NCBI GenBank assembly: GCA_037381085.1
Contig: JARRRD010000026.1
Location: 1-45,559 of the forward strand
Length of the DNA: 45,559 bases
Origin: JARRRD01 sp037381085
Lineage (GTDB): Bacteria > Nitrospirota > Thermodesulfovibrionia > Thermodesulfovibrionales > UBA6898
Direction: 5' to 3'
The translations under genes were made by a program, and so were the position numbers. Below the pieces are notes generated by a model that saw only the letters and a program-made list of their open reading frames with translations, did not search any database and was not told the DNA's origin. This document shows, one piece after another, positions 34,685-43,456 of this stretch (position 1 is its first letter; every line of letters begins with the position of its first letter).

Positions 34685-36796
34685 CTATATCTTTGTAAGG
34701 TTGGCGAGTTTCAGGGAAAGTCTTTTCACCCCGACATTGGGGAAATTTACCATCACCTTCTGATCTTCCCCGTCGCCGTAACAATCGCGGATAACGCCTA
34801 TACCCCAAACGGGGTGTCTGACCCTGCATCCCGACTGAAAGAGAGGTCCGACCTTCCTCGGCTCGACTTTCTTCTTCTCGATCCTGTACCTGGGAGGCCT
34901 CGGTTCAGTCACTTTCTCGATCCACCGGCAGTAATCCTTCGGCAGATCTTTCAGGAACCTTGAGGGCTCCTGCTCCTGAACCCTTGAGTAAAGCCTCCTC
35001 TTCCGGGCGCCCGTCAAAAGCAGCAGGTCCTTTGCCCTGGTCATCCCTACGTAGAAGAGTCTTCGCTCTTCAGAGATTTCCTCCTCGTTTCCTATCGCCT
35101 TAAAGTAGGGGAGGACGCCTTCCTCCATCCCGGTTATAAAGACAACGGGAAATTCGAGCCCCTTGGCGTTATGAAGAGGCATCAGCGAAATCTGGTTTTC
35201 CCCCGGGGCCTCATCCAGGTTCGTAAGCAGCGATATGGAATCGATAAATTCCGTGGTGTCTTTCCCCTCTGCCGACGCTATCAGATCCTCGATATTTTCC
35301 TTTCTCTCTTCATCGAGAAGTGCCGCATATCCTGTCTTTGCGGTTATTGCCTTCAGCACGTCCGCAGCAGACCCGTAAGAAGCGGAAGAAAGTTTTTCGA
35401 TGAGGTCGACAAAATTATTCAGCTTTTCCTTCGTGGAGGTCACAATCCCGTTCCCGCGAACGCACGATTTCATCGTATCGTAGAGGCACACCGACTTCTT
35501 CTTCGCTTCGTTCTCTATCTTGGTCAGGGTCGCCGCCCCTATTCCGCGGGGCGGGCAGTTGATGACCCTCCGGAGGCTGACATTGTCACTGTGGTTCAGG
35601 ACAAGCCGGGCGTAAGCGATGACGTCCTTGACTTCCCGTTTCTGATAGAAACTCACGCCGCCCATTATATGATAGGGCAGGCCCATCTCCCTCAGCGCGT
35701 CCTCTATCATTCTTGACTGGAGGTTCACCCTGTAGAATATGCATATGTCCCTGTATGAGTAAGCCCCCTTCAAAAACAATTCCTTGACGATCTTTGCAAT
35801 GTGCCGGCCTTCTTCCTCGCCGCTTTCGAGCCAGCAGAAATGGATCTTCTCTCCGCGCCCCTTGTCCGTCCAAAGCTTCTTTGCCTTCCTGCCCGAGTTT
35901 GGAGATATCACGGCACGGGAAACGTCCAGTATGTTCTGAGTAGACCGGTAATTCCTTTCAAGTTTGACGACCTTTGTCCCCGGGAAGTCTTTTTCAAAGT
36001 TGTATATGTTCCGGATATCGGCGCCCCGGAACTTATATATGCTCTGGTCGTCATCGCCGGCTGCGGAAATATTGCCGTGAAGCTTCGACAGCAGTTTGAC
36101 TAGGCGGTACTGGGCGAGGTTCAGATCCTGGAACTCATCGACGAGTATGAACTCAAAACGGGACTGGTACTTCCTCAGGATTTTCGGGCTCTCCGTGAAG
36201 AGTTTGACCGTGAGCATGACGAGGTCGTCGAAATCAAGGGCATTGCTCCTCCTTATTTCGTCCTGGTACCTGACGTAGACCTTCGCCAATTTCTCGTCGA
36301 AACCGAAACCGTCGCCGGAAGCGAGAAAATCCTCCGGTCCTATAAGGGAAGCCTTCAGGACATTTATCCGCGATGAAACTCCCCTGTACAACGCCTCGTA
36401 AATCTTGAATTCCTTCAATATGTGCCTGATAAGATTACAGCGGTCTTCCTCGTCGTATATCGAAAAGCCGGGAGAATACCCGAGGGCCTTTATCTCTTTA
36501 CGGAGTATCTTGCCGCACTGGGAGTGCAGCGTCCCGATCCAGCACTGTCTGAAATCCCGGGCAACGAGGCTCCTTATGCGCTCCTGCATCTCGCCGGCCG
36601 CCCTGTTCGTGAATGTGACCGCAAAAATGGCATCGGGTGAGGTCTTCAGTTTCTTGACCAGGTATGCGAACTTGTGTGTGACGACTCTTGTTTTGCCGCT
36701 GCCTGCACCGGCCAATAACAGCAGAGGACCTTCGACATGTTTAAGCGCCTCTCTCTGCTGAGAATTCAGATCCTGCATCAAACCTTCTTTCGACAT
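34685..36796 (-). CDS. pcrA: UvrD/PcrA-family DNA helicase
   Basis: A superfamily 1A 3'-5' DNA helicase of 703 aa, used in repair and replication restart. Walker A is LAGAGSGKT; motif Ia is FAVTFTNRAAGEM; GTLHSQCGKILR follows. Walker B is VDEFQDLN, where VDEYQDTN is usual. Motif III is GDDDQSIYKFRGA and motif IV LERNYRS. Motif V reads LMPLHNAKGLEFPVV where LMTLHSAKGLEF is usual, and motif VI is RRLFYVGMTRAKD. The C-terminal 60 residues (RHPVWGIGVI) are the usual PcrA tail. The ATG at 36778 (MQDLNSQQ) has a better ribosome site (AAGG) than 36796 and may be the true start. The motif II and V substitutions are unusual but not clearly inactivating. Confidence 0.92.
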   Translation of the reverse strand: MSKEGLMQDLNSQQREALKHVEGPLLLLAGAGSGKTRVVTHKFAYLVKKLKTSPDAIFAVTFTNRAAGEMQERIRSLVARDFRQCWIGTLHSQCGKILRKEIKALGYSPGFSIYDEEDRCNLIRHILKEFKIYEALYRGVSSRINVLKASLIGPEDFLASGDGFGFDEKLAKVYVRYQDEIRRSNALDFDDLVMLTVKLFTESPKILRKYQSRFEFILVDEFQDLNLAQYRLVKLLSKLHGNISAAGDDDQSIYKFRGADIRNIYNFEKDFPGTKVVKLERNYRSTQNILDVSRAVISPNSGRKAKKLWTDKGRGEKIHFCWLESGEEEGRHIAKIVKELFLKGAYSYRDICIFYRVNLQSRMIEDALREMGLPYHIMGGVSFYQKREVKDVIAYARLVLNHSDNVSLRRVINCPPRGIGAATLTKIENEAKKKSVCLYDTMKSCVRGNGIVTSTKEKLNNFVDLIEKLSSASYGSAADVLKAITAKTGYAALLDEERKENIEDLIASAEGKDTTEFIDSISLLTNLDEAPGENQISLMPLHNAKGLEFPVVFITGMEEGVLPYFKAIGNEEEISEERRLFYVGMTRAKDLLLLTGARKRRLYSRVQEQEPSRFLKDLPKDYCRWIEKVTEPRPPRYRIEKKKVEPRKVGPLFQSGCRVRHPVWGIGVIRDCYGDGEDQKVMVNFPNVGVKRLSLKLANLTKI

Positions 36797-36869
36797 CTAT
36801 TTACCCCAGGCATTATAGAATAACAAATACACCGCCTTTAAATCTACCGCAGTCCCCAGGAACTGCCTG

Positions 36870-38696
36870 TCATTCAACCGTTACGCTCTTTGCGAGATTC
36901 CTCGGCTGGTCGACGTCACACCCCCTCAGGACCCCGATGTGATAGGCAAGCAACTGCAGCGGGACAGCCAGGAGAACGGCGGAGAGATAAGGGTTTGAAT
37001 CGGGAACGAGGATGCAGTTCCGCGAGATTTCACACACCTCCTTCACACTCTCGCAGGCTATGGTGACCACCTTTCCGCCCCTGCTGTTCACTTCCTGGAT
37101 GCCGGTTATCATCTTCTCATACAGTGCGTCCCCCGAGACGAGCACCACGACGGGAAGTTCCTCGTCGATAAGAGCGATCGGGCCGTGCTTCATTTCGCCC
37201 GCCGGGTATCCCTCGGCGTGTATATATGAAATCTCCTTCAGTTTGAGCGCGCCTTCGAGGGCCACTGGATAGTTGATGCTCCTGCCGATATAGATAAAGC
37301 CCCTCGCCTTGAAATAACTCCCGGCCAGGGACCTGAGTCCTTCGTCGGAGGAAAGGGCACGCTCTATCTTGCCGGGCAGAAGCAGGAGTTCCCCCAGCAG
37401 TTCTTTCGATTTCTTTTCATCAAGGTACCCCTTCGTCCTGGCCAGGGCCACCGCCAGCAGATACGCCGACGTCACCTGGGTGAGGAATGCCTTCGTCGAA
37501 GCGACACCTATTTCGGGGCCCGAATGAGTGTAAAAAACAAAATCCGCTTCCCTCGCCGATGTACTCCCGACCACATTGCAGATGGACAGCACTTTTGCCC
37601 CCAACCTCTTCGCTTCCCTCTGGGCGGCGAGCGTATCGGCTGTTTCGCCTGACTGTGTAACGGCTATCATCAGGTCCCCGGCCCTTATCAGCGGCTTCCG
37701 GTACCGGAATTCCGATGCGACATCGACTTCGACGGGGACTCTTGCAAGGTCCTCGATCATATATTTTGCCATGAGGCCCGCATGCCAGGATGTCCCGCAG
37801 GCCACAATAAAAATCTTGTTGATCTCTTTCAACATGTCCCCGGAAAGACCGAATTCATCCAGATTTACCGTCCCTGTCTCGACCGAGAATCTGCCCCTGA
37901 GAGTGTCGCCGACCGCCCGGGGCTGTTCGAATATTTCCTTCAGCATGAAGTGTCTGTAGCCGCCTTTTTCGGCCATCGACGGGCTCCATGTAATGGACTT
38001 CACCTCCTTGCGTACCGGGGCGCCTTCCAGCGTGGTCACGACCACGCCGTCTGCGGTCAGCACAACCATTTCCTCCTCATCGAGGAACATGACGTCCCTT
38101 GAATAGGGCAGAAATGCCGGCACGTCCGAGGCGATAAAGTATTCCCCGTCGCCCAGTCCGGCGACGAGAGGACTGTCCTTCCGGACGCCCACGATCTTTC
38201 CCGGCTCTTTTTCACTGATGACCGCAAGGGCGTAAGCTCCCCTCACTTCCTGCAGCGCCATTCTGACCGCCTCTTCGATGGGACGGCCTCCGGCATGATC
38301 TTCGATGAGATGGCACAGCACTTCCGTATCGGTCTCGGAGAGAAACCTGTATCCTTTTGCGGACAGTCTCTTCTTCAGGTCGAGATAGTTTTCTATGATC
38401 CCGTTATGAACAATTACTATCCCGCCGGACCGGTGCGGATGAGCATTTTCTTCCGACGGTTTCCCGTGTGTCGCCCATCTGGTATGGCCAATCGCCGTGT
38501 TGCTGATCGTGTCCGCAGTCCCGACAATAGACGCCAGGTCCCTTATCTTGCCCTTGCACCGGATAACCTCGACCCCCTTTTTTGAAAAAAAGGCCACACC
38601 CGCCGAATCGTAACCCCTGTATTCAAGACGCTTCAGTCCTTCAAGAACAACAGCCACAGCGTTTCTTTTTCCCGTGTATCCGATAATTCCGCACAT
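36870..38696 (-). CDS. glmS: Glutamine-fructose-6-phosphate aminotransferase
   Basis: A 608-aa enzyme making glucosamine-6-phosphate for peptidoglycan and LPS. Cys2 (MCGIIGY) is the glutaminase nucleophile; LEYRGYDSAG and GHTRWATHGKPSEENAHPH line the glutamine site. Two SIS domains follow, with ACGTSWHAG and VTQSGETADT in the first and GRSINYPVALEGALKLKEIS in the second. The C-terminus ends DQPRNLAKSVTVE, the channel-forming tail. No glmS ribozyme fits in the 57 bases before it. It follows glmU in the same unit, so the two ends of the UDP-GlcNAc pathway are together; glmM is not present. Confidence 0.96.
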   Translation of the reverse strand: MCGIIGYTGKRNAVAVVLEGLKRLEYRGYDSAGVAFFSKKGVEVIRCKGKIRDLASIVGTADTISNTAIGHTRWATHGKPSEENAHPHRSGGIVIVHNGIIENYLDLKKRLSAKGYRFLSETDTEVLCHLIEDHAGGRPIEEAVRMALQEVRGAYALAVISEKEPGKIVGVRKDSPLVAGLGDGEYFIASDVPAFLPYSRDVMFLDEEEMVVLTADGVVVTTLEGAPVRKEVKSITWSPSMAEKGGYRHFMLKEIFEQPRAVGDTLRGRFSVETGTVNLDEFGLSGDMLKEINKIFIVACGTSWHAGLMAKYMIEDLARVPVEVDVASEFRYRKPLIRAGDLMIAVTQSGETADTLAAQREAKRLGAKVLSICNVVGSTSAREADFVFYTHSGPEIGVASTKAFLTQVTSAYLLAVALARTKGYLDEKKSKELLGELLLLPGKIERALSSDEGLRSLAGSYFKARGFIYIGRSINYPVALEGALKLKEISYIHAEGYPAGEMKHGPIALIDEELPVVVLVSGDALYEKMITGIQEVNSRGGKVVTIACESVKEVCEISRNCILVPDSNPYLSAVLLAVPLQLLAYHIGVLRGCDVDQPRNLAKSVTVE

Positions 38697-38753
38697 GTCA
38701 AATCCGTCCCAAGGACCCGGAAATGCCTCGGCAGCGACTTCCGTTGGACAAAG

Positions 38754-40166
38754 TCAGTCCTTTTTGTCCTTTCCCTTCTTGTTTACATCAATAACTCTGC
38801 CCTTCGACCGCTTTCGTACCCACCCCCGTATATTTTTCTGGCGGGCTCTGCCTATGGCCAGGGCGCCTGCGGGAACGTCCTCGGTGATGGTAGAGCCGGC
38901 CCCGACATAGGAACCTTTCCCGACCCTTACCGGGGCGACGAGCTGTGAATCGCTGCCTATAAAGACATCGTCTTCAATGCGTGTGACATGCTTTCTTGCA
39001 CCGTCATAGTTGCAGGTTATCGTACCCGCACCGATATTGACCCCGCTGCCGATCTTCGCATCTCCCAGATAGGAGAGGTGCGATGCCTTGGTATTTGTTC
39101 CGAGGATTGTTTTCTTGAGTTCCACGAAGTTCCCTATCTTCGCCTGCCTGCCTATTTCAGAGCCGGGGCGAATGTGTGCAAAGGGGCCGACGGACGCCCG
39201 GTCCCCGACCCTCGAATTCTCGATCAGGGTCGAGTCCTTTATTACCGCCTCCCTGCCTATTTCACTGTCCACTATCCTTACATTCGGGTAAACCGTCGAT
39301 TTTTTCCCTATTTTCGTGCGGCCCTCTATATGGACATTCGGGTATATCACCGTGTCCCTCCCGATAGACGCGTCGTGATGGATGAAAACCGAACCGGCAT
39401 CCAGAAAATCCACGCCCTTTTTTGTCCAGCTGGCGACGATGCGTCTTCTCATAGTTTCGGCAGCCCTGCGCAGCTCTTCCTTTGTATTGACGCCCATGAA
39501 TTCTTCCTCGGTGCCGATCGGGTATGCCGAAGTCTTCATCTTCCTCCGGAGGGCAGCCGAAACTATGTCCGTGAGGTAATATTCTCCCTTGGCCCTGTTC
39601 AGCTTTATCCGGCCAACGAGTGCCAGCGCATCACGGCGTACCGCGTAAAGGCCGCTGTTAACTTCCCTGATTTCCTTCTGTCGCGGGTCGGCGTCCCTGT
39701 CCTCTACTATCGCCTCGATCCCTCCCGAAGAGTCCCTGACAATCCTTCCATAGGCGGAGGGATCGGCGGCCGTAAAGGAGAGGACCGAAAGCGCATTGCC
39801 GTCTCTCCGGTGCAGTCTCAGGAACTTCCTTATCGTATCGGGCCTGACAAGAGGCGTGTCGCCGTTGAGGACCAGGACATCGCCATTGAAATCCCCGATA
39901 ACCGGAAGGGCGCACCGGACGGCGTCGCCCGTACCTCTTGCCCTGGGCTGGAGTGCAAACAGAACTCCGGGGGACTGAATGCTTTCCTTTATCTTCCCGA
40001 TATGCCCCCCCGCAACTACAACAATCCTCTCGGGGTTCAACTTCCTTACCGAATTCAGTACACTCTGAAGCATCGGTATTCCGCATATGTTGTGCAAGAC
40101 TTTGGGCAGGTCCGAATTCATCCTCTTGCCGAGACCGGCCGCCAGAACGATACATGCGGTCTTCAT
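38754..40166 (-). CDS. glmU: Bifunctional GlcNAc-1-P uridyltransferase/GlcN-1-P acetyltransferase
   Basis: A 470-aa bifunctional enzyme. The N-terminal pyrophosphorylase domain has VLAAGLGKRMNSDLPKVLH, QPRARGTGDAVRCAL and VLVLNGDTPLV. The C-terminal acyltransferase is a left-handed beta-helix of hexapeptide repeats, with ENSRVGDRASVGPFAHIRPG, KASHLSYLGDAKIGSG and NIGAGTITCNYDG. It makes UDP-GlcNAc from glucosamine-1-phosphate, acetyl-CoA and UTP. The ATG overlaps the DUF502 stop (ATGA). The C-terminal end is Lys-rich (KKGKDKKD). Confidence 0.96.
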   Translation of the reverse strand: MKTACIVLAAGLGKRMNSDLPKVLHNICGIPMLQSVLNSVRKLNPERIVVVAGGHIGKIKESIQSPGVLFALQPRARGTGDAVRCALPVIGDFNGDVLVLNGDTPLVRPDTIRKFLRLHRRDGNALSVLSFTAADPSAYGRIVRDSSGGIEAIVEDRDADPRQKEIREVNSGLYAVRRDALALVGRIKLNRAKGEYYLTDIVSAALRRKMKTSAYPIGTEEEFMGVNTKEELRRAAETMRRRIVASWTKKGVDFLDAGSVFIHHDASIGRDTVIYPNVHIEGRTKIGKKSTVYPNVRIVDSEIGREAVIKDSTLIENSRVGDRASVGPFAHIRPGSEIGRQAKIGNFVELKKTILGTNTKASHLSYLGDAKIGSGVNIGAGTITCNYDGARKHVTRIEDDVFIGSDSQLVAPVRVGKGSYVGAGSTITEDVPAGALAIGRARQKNIRGWVRKRSKGRVIDVNKKGKDKKD

Positions 40167-40783
40167 TTTGTCGCTTCTCCGATCCTGTTAGGTGCGGCGA
40201 TCCCTCCCGACAGGATTATCTTCACTCCTTCCTCGATGGGAATATCGGTGTAGAAGACCTCATCTTCGCCGACAAGAATGACCTCTCCCAGATAAAGGTT
40301 GTTCGTGGGAATATATACGGCCCGTAGGCACTTCTCGGTACCGTCACCGGCGGACTTGACTGTGCATTCTTTAGTGAGAAACCCGAAAGCGAACAAACCC
40401 TTCCTGGGATATTCCACGATGACGAATTTCCTGAAAGAGACATTCTTGTTGTCAGGCGAAAACGCATCGACAAGGTGCCTGACAGCCGTATAAAACCCCT
40501 TGAATACAGGTATCTTCATGAAGATGTGCTCAAAGAACTCTATTATTCTTCTGCCGAAAACATTTGTCGAGACAACGCCGACTATGAATATGAGTGCGAT
40601 GGCCGACAGAAATCCCAGTCCCGGGGTCGGGTGACCGAGGAGCCTGTTGTAAAAGGGACCGAGGATACCGTCGACAAACCTGAAAAGCCACTCGATGGCA
40701 AGAAGGGTGATGATTGCCGGGACGGAGACAAACAGGCCGGCAATAAAACGTCTCTTCAAGGAAGCGCTGATAGACGTGCCCAT
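40163..40783 (-). CDS. DUF502-family membrane protein
   Basis: A membrane protein of 206 aa. Two transmembrane helices lie near residues 12-34 (FIAGLFVSVPAIITLLAIEW) and 55-78 (GLGFLSAIALIFIVGVV). A soluble part follows, with PVFKGFYTAVRHLVDAF and VYIPTNNLYLGEVILVGEDEVF, typical of DUF502. The function is unknown. GAGG before the ATG at 40783 fixes the start; the longer frame to 40822 is rejected. It is coupled to glmU by a 4-base overlap, so a cell-envelope link is plausible but unproven. Confidence 0.88.
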   Translation of the reverse strand: MGTSISASLKRRFIAGLFVSVPAIITLLAIEWLFRFVDGILGPFYNRLLGHPTPGLGFLSAIALIFIVGVVSTNVFGRRIIEFFEHIFMKIPVFKGFYTAVRHLVDAFSPDNKNVSFRKFVIVEYPRKGLFAFGFLTKECTVKSAGDGTEKCLRAVYIPTNNLYLGEVILVGEDEVFYTDIPIEEGVKIILSGGIAAPNRIGEATK

Positions 40784-40852
40784 GCTGCCTCTATGATAAA
40801 TCGGCTCGTATGACCATATCAATGGCCGCAGGCGAACATAAAGGCCATCCCC

Positions 40853-41592
40853 CTACCGTCCGACCCTTTCTGCAATCTCAGCAGGGATATCGAAATTTGC
40901 GTACACATTCTGCACGTCATCATGATCCTCAAGCGCCTCCATCAGCCTTACCATCTGATCCGCCCCCTTTTCGTCCAGCACGACATAGTTCTTCGGAAGC
41001 ATGGTAACCTCCGCCGACTCCACGGAAATATCCGACCGCTCTATCGCGTCCTTCACGGCGATCAAATCTTCGGGTGAAGTGACGATTTCGTAGTTCTCCT
41101 CTTCGGGATCGTTCTTCATGTCCTCGGCCCCCGCATCGAGGGCGGCGGACATCACGGCGTCTTCAGACGCTGCGGACTTACTGACCAGAATGTATCCTTT
41201 CTTGTCGAACAGCCACGAAACACAGCCCGTTTCACCCAGGCTTCCTCCGTTTTTAGCCATCAGGTGCCTGATTTCAGGGACGGTCCTGTTCTTGTTGTCA
41301 GTCATGACCTCGATCATGATGGCAACACCGGCAGGTCCGTATCCTTCGTAGACAAGTTCCTCGTATGTTACACCAGGGAGTTCCCCGGTACCTTTCATAA
41401 TAGCTTTCTCATGTTGACTTCTTTTGCCTTTTCTATAACGGTGCGCAGCCTGGGGTTTCCGCCGGGGTCACCGCCTCCGAGTCTTGCCGCAATGGAAATC
41501 TCCTTCACGATCTTCGTAAAAACCTTCCCCCTCTTTGCGTCGGTATGCGCCTTCTTGTGCTTTATCTGAGCCCACTTCGAATGACCTGACAC
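40853..41592 (-). pseudogene. yebC: YebC/PmpR-family protein, broken by a short deletion
   Basis: A YebC-family protein (ribosome rescue at proline stretches or transcription regulation). The start is GTG at 41592, 5 bases after GGAGG, giving VSGHSKWAQIKHKKAHTDAKRGK. The first piece runs ARLGGGDPGGNPRLRTVIEKA, KEVNM, then leaves frame and stops at 41395. The second frame has AIMKGTGELPGVTYEEL, EGYGPAGVAIMIEVMTDNKN and a normal C-terminus. Family members have PKDNIE-like residues between NM and KAI. The sequence AACATGAGAAAGCT at the junction lacks about 16 bases (near 41405-41410). A start within the second piece is unlikely to yield a working protein. It heads the yebC, DUF502, glmU, glmS, pcrA, gatC, panD run. 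A sequence error is a real alternative. Confidence 0.85.
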
Positions 41593-41955
41593 CCGAACCT
41601 CCGGAGTTTTTATTTGCCTTCCAGCCCTGGCTTGATCCGTCAATATTCGCCCAAGACAGGCAAACGGGAAAAATCAGGGAATTTAACGAAATACAACCAG
41701 CTCGTTTTTATAATAATTATAAGTACTTGACGCTGTCAAGAAACTATTCGTTCAGTCCCGGCAGGATATAAGCCGAAAGGTGAATCACTTCGACATACGG
41801 GTAAGAAAGCAGTACTGCTTTCAGATCGATACATTTCTCATAACCTTTGCCTGTGGCATGTAACCAGCCTGCGTGATTTGAGGCCGTATATCAAACACAT
41901 TGCCGTTTCCCGTTCCTTAAAAGGAATTTTGGTTGCGTACCGATTCAGCCGCCTC
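41593..41955. other. Intergenic region between the NtrC-type gene and yebC
   Basis: 363 bases. The promoter-like sequence at 41710-41739 is the only clear signal. I see no RNA gene and no strong terminator for the NtrC-type gene. Confidence 0.5.
41710..41739 (-). promoter_or_regulatory. Sigma-70-like promoter of the yebC unit
   Basis: On minus, TTGACA (41739-41734) is followed by 18 bases and TATTAT (41715-41710). TATAAT also occurs at 41721-41716 but only 12 bases away. The -35 sits in the palindrome CTTGAC-GCT-GTCAAG (41726-41740), a possible operator. A transcript would start near 41703, 111 bases before the yebC GTG. Confidence 0.5.
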
Positions 41956-43326
41956 TCAGGTTTCGATGCCGTAGTCTTTTATCTTTGTGAGGAGTGTCTT
42001 GTAGCTTACACGCAGCAGTTCGGCCGCCCTGCTTTTGTTGCCTTTCGTCTCCTTAAGGGCGCGCCTTATCCTTTCCGTTTCGGCAATGCGCGTCGCCTCT
42101 TTCGCCGCATCCTCGAGGGCGCCGTCCATTGGAAGATTCTTCAGGGAGCTTTCAAGGGAAAACTGACGGCTCAGCGAAAGGTGGTCCTCGGTGATCCTTT
42201 CGCCATCGCAAAGTATCATGGCGCGTTCAATACAGTTTTCGAGCTCACGTACGTTGCCTTTCCAGGGATAGTCAGCGAGCAGTTCCATTGCCCTGTCAGT
42301 AATGCCTTTCACTCCCGATCCCAGTTCGACCCGATATTTGGAAATGAAGCAATCCGCCAGCAGAGGGATGTCGTCCTTTCGTTCCCTCAGCGGGGGGATC
42401 AGGATCGGGAAACCGTTCAACCTGTAAAAAAGGTCTTCCCGGAAAAGTCTCTCTTCCACCGCCCTCTCGATGTCCTTGTTGGTGGCAGCCACGACTCGCA
42501 CATCGATCTTTATGGCCCCCACACCGCCGACGCGCTCAATCTCGCCTTCCTGCAGGACCCTGAGCAGTTTTGCCTGAAGGGGCAGGTCCATTTCGGCTAT
42601 TTCGTCCAGAAATATGGTACCCTTATCGGCAAGCTCAAACTTGCCTGTTTTTCTTGTATCAGCCCCTGTAAACGCACCTTTTTCGTGGCCGAAGAGATCG
42701 CTCTCGAGAAGTTCCCTGGGAATTGCCGCGCAGTTGATTGGAACGAAAGGCTCGCCGTTTCTGGGGCTCAGATTGTGGATGGCCCTTGCGAAGAGCTCCT
42801 TGCCCGTGCCGCTCTCACCGAGCAGAAGTACCGTCGTTTTACCCAGGGCCACCTTCCGGATCTTCTGCGCCACCTCCTCAATCCCCTTGCTCTTGCCGAT
42901 GATTCTGGGAGAACCGTATTTTGAGGCCAGTTCCTCTTTCAGCAGTGTGTTCTCGGCCCTGAGCCTCTGCGTCTCCAGCGCCCTTTTGATCAGCAGCAGG
43001 AGATGGTCCGTATCGAAAGGCTTTGTAATAAAATCAAAGGCGCCTTCTTTCATTGCCGCTACAGCCGTTTCGACCGTGCCGAAGGCCGTCATGACGATAA
43101 CGGGGGTAGCGGGGTTCTCGGCCTTTGAGACCTTGAGGACCTCAATCCCGTCCTTCCTGGGAAGCTTCAGGTCGGAAAGTACAAGGTCCACGTGATTCTC
43201 CTTCAGAAGCCTGATCCCCTCCGCCCCGTCGCGTGCGATAATGGACCTGTAACCCTCCGATTCCAGAGTCTCCTTCAGCATCCGGGCCATCGACTCCTTG
43301 TCTTCGACCACGAGAACCGTCTGCAT
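41956..43326 (-). CDS. NtrC-family sigma-54-dependent response regulator
   Basis: A 456-aa activator of sigma-54 promoters. The receiver (1-120) has LVVEDKE, Asp in VLSDLKLPRKDG, Thr in VMTAFGT and Lys in FITKPFD. The AAA+ domain (about 140-375) has Walker A GESGTGKELFARAIH, the sigma-54-contacting GAFTGA loop (KGAFTGAD), Walker B GTIFLDEIAEM and the arginine-finger region YRLNGFPILIPPLRERKDDIP. The C-terminal Fis-type helix-turn-helix is ERIRRALKETKGNKSRAAELL. No partner kinase is adjacent; the hybrid kinase at 3.2-5.8 kb is far away. Target genes are unknown, and I did not find a clear GGCAC-N5-TTGCW site by eye. Confidence 0.93.
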   Translation of the reverse strand: MQTVLVVEDKESMARMLKETLESEGYRSIIARDGAEGIRLLKENHVDLVLSDLKLPRKDGIEVLKVSKAENPATPVIVMTAFGTVETAVAAMKEGAFDFITKPFDTDHLLLLIKRALETQRLRAENTLLKEELASKYGSPRIIGKSKGIEEVAQKIRKVALGKTTVLLLGESGTGKELFARAIHNLSPRNGEPFVPINCAAIPRELLESDLFGHEKGAFTGADTRKTGKFELADKGTIFLDEIAEMDLPLQAKLLRVLQEGEIERVGGVGAIKIDVRVVAATNKDIERAVEERLFREDLFYRLNGFPILIPPLRERKDDIPLLADCFISKYRVELGSGVKGITDRAMELLADYPWKGNVRELENCIERAMILCDGERITEDHLSLSRQFSLESSLKNLPMDGALEDAAKEATRIAETERIRRALKETKGNKSRAAELLRVSYKTLLTKIKDYGIET

Positions 43327-43456
43327 GAAATCTATTTTACCTTATAAGTCACAAATAAATGCTATGGCCGACGGGTATATAATTGTCTCCTTTTTTTCCC
43401 GGCCGTTCTTTACACTATGCTCTCTTGCTCTATGCTCAATGCTTTTTGGGGAGCGC

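Noticed and set aside
36870..38753. glmS ribozyme or riboswitch
   Set aside because: Only 57 bases separate glmU and glmS and no ribozyme core is visible.
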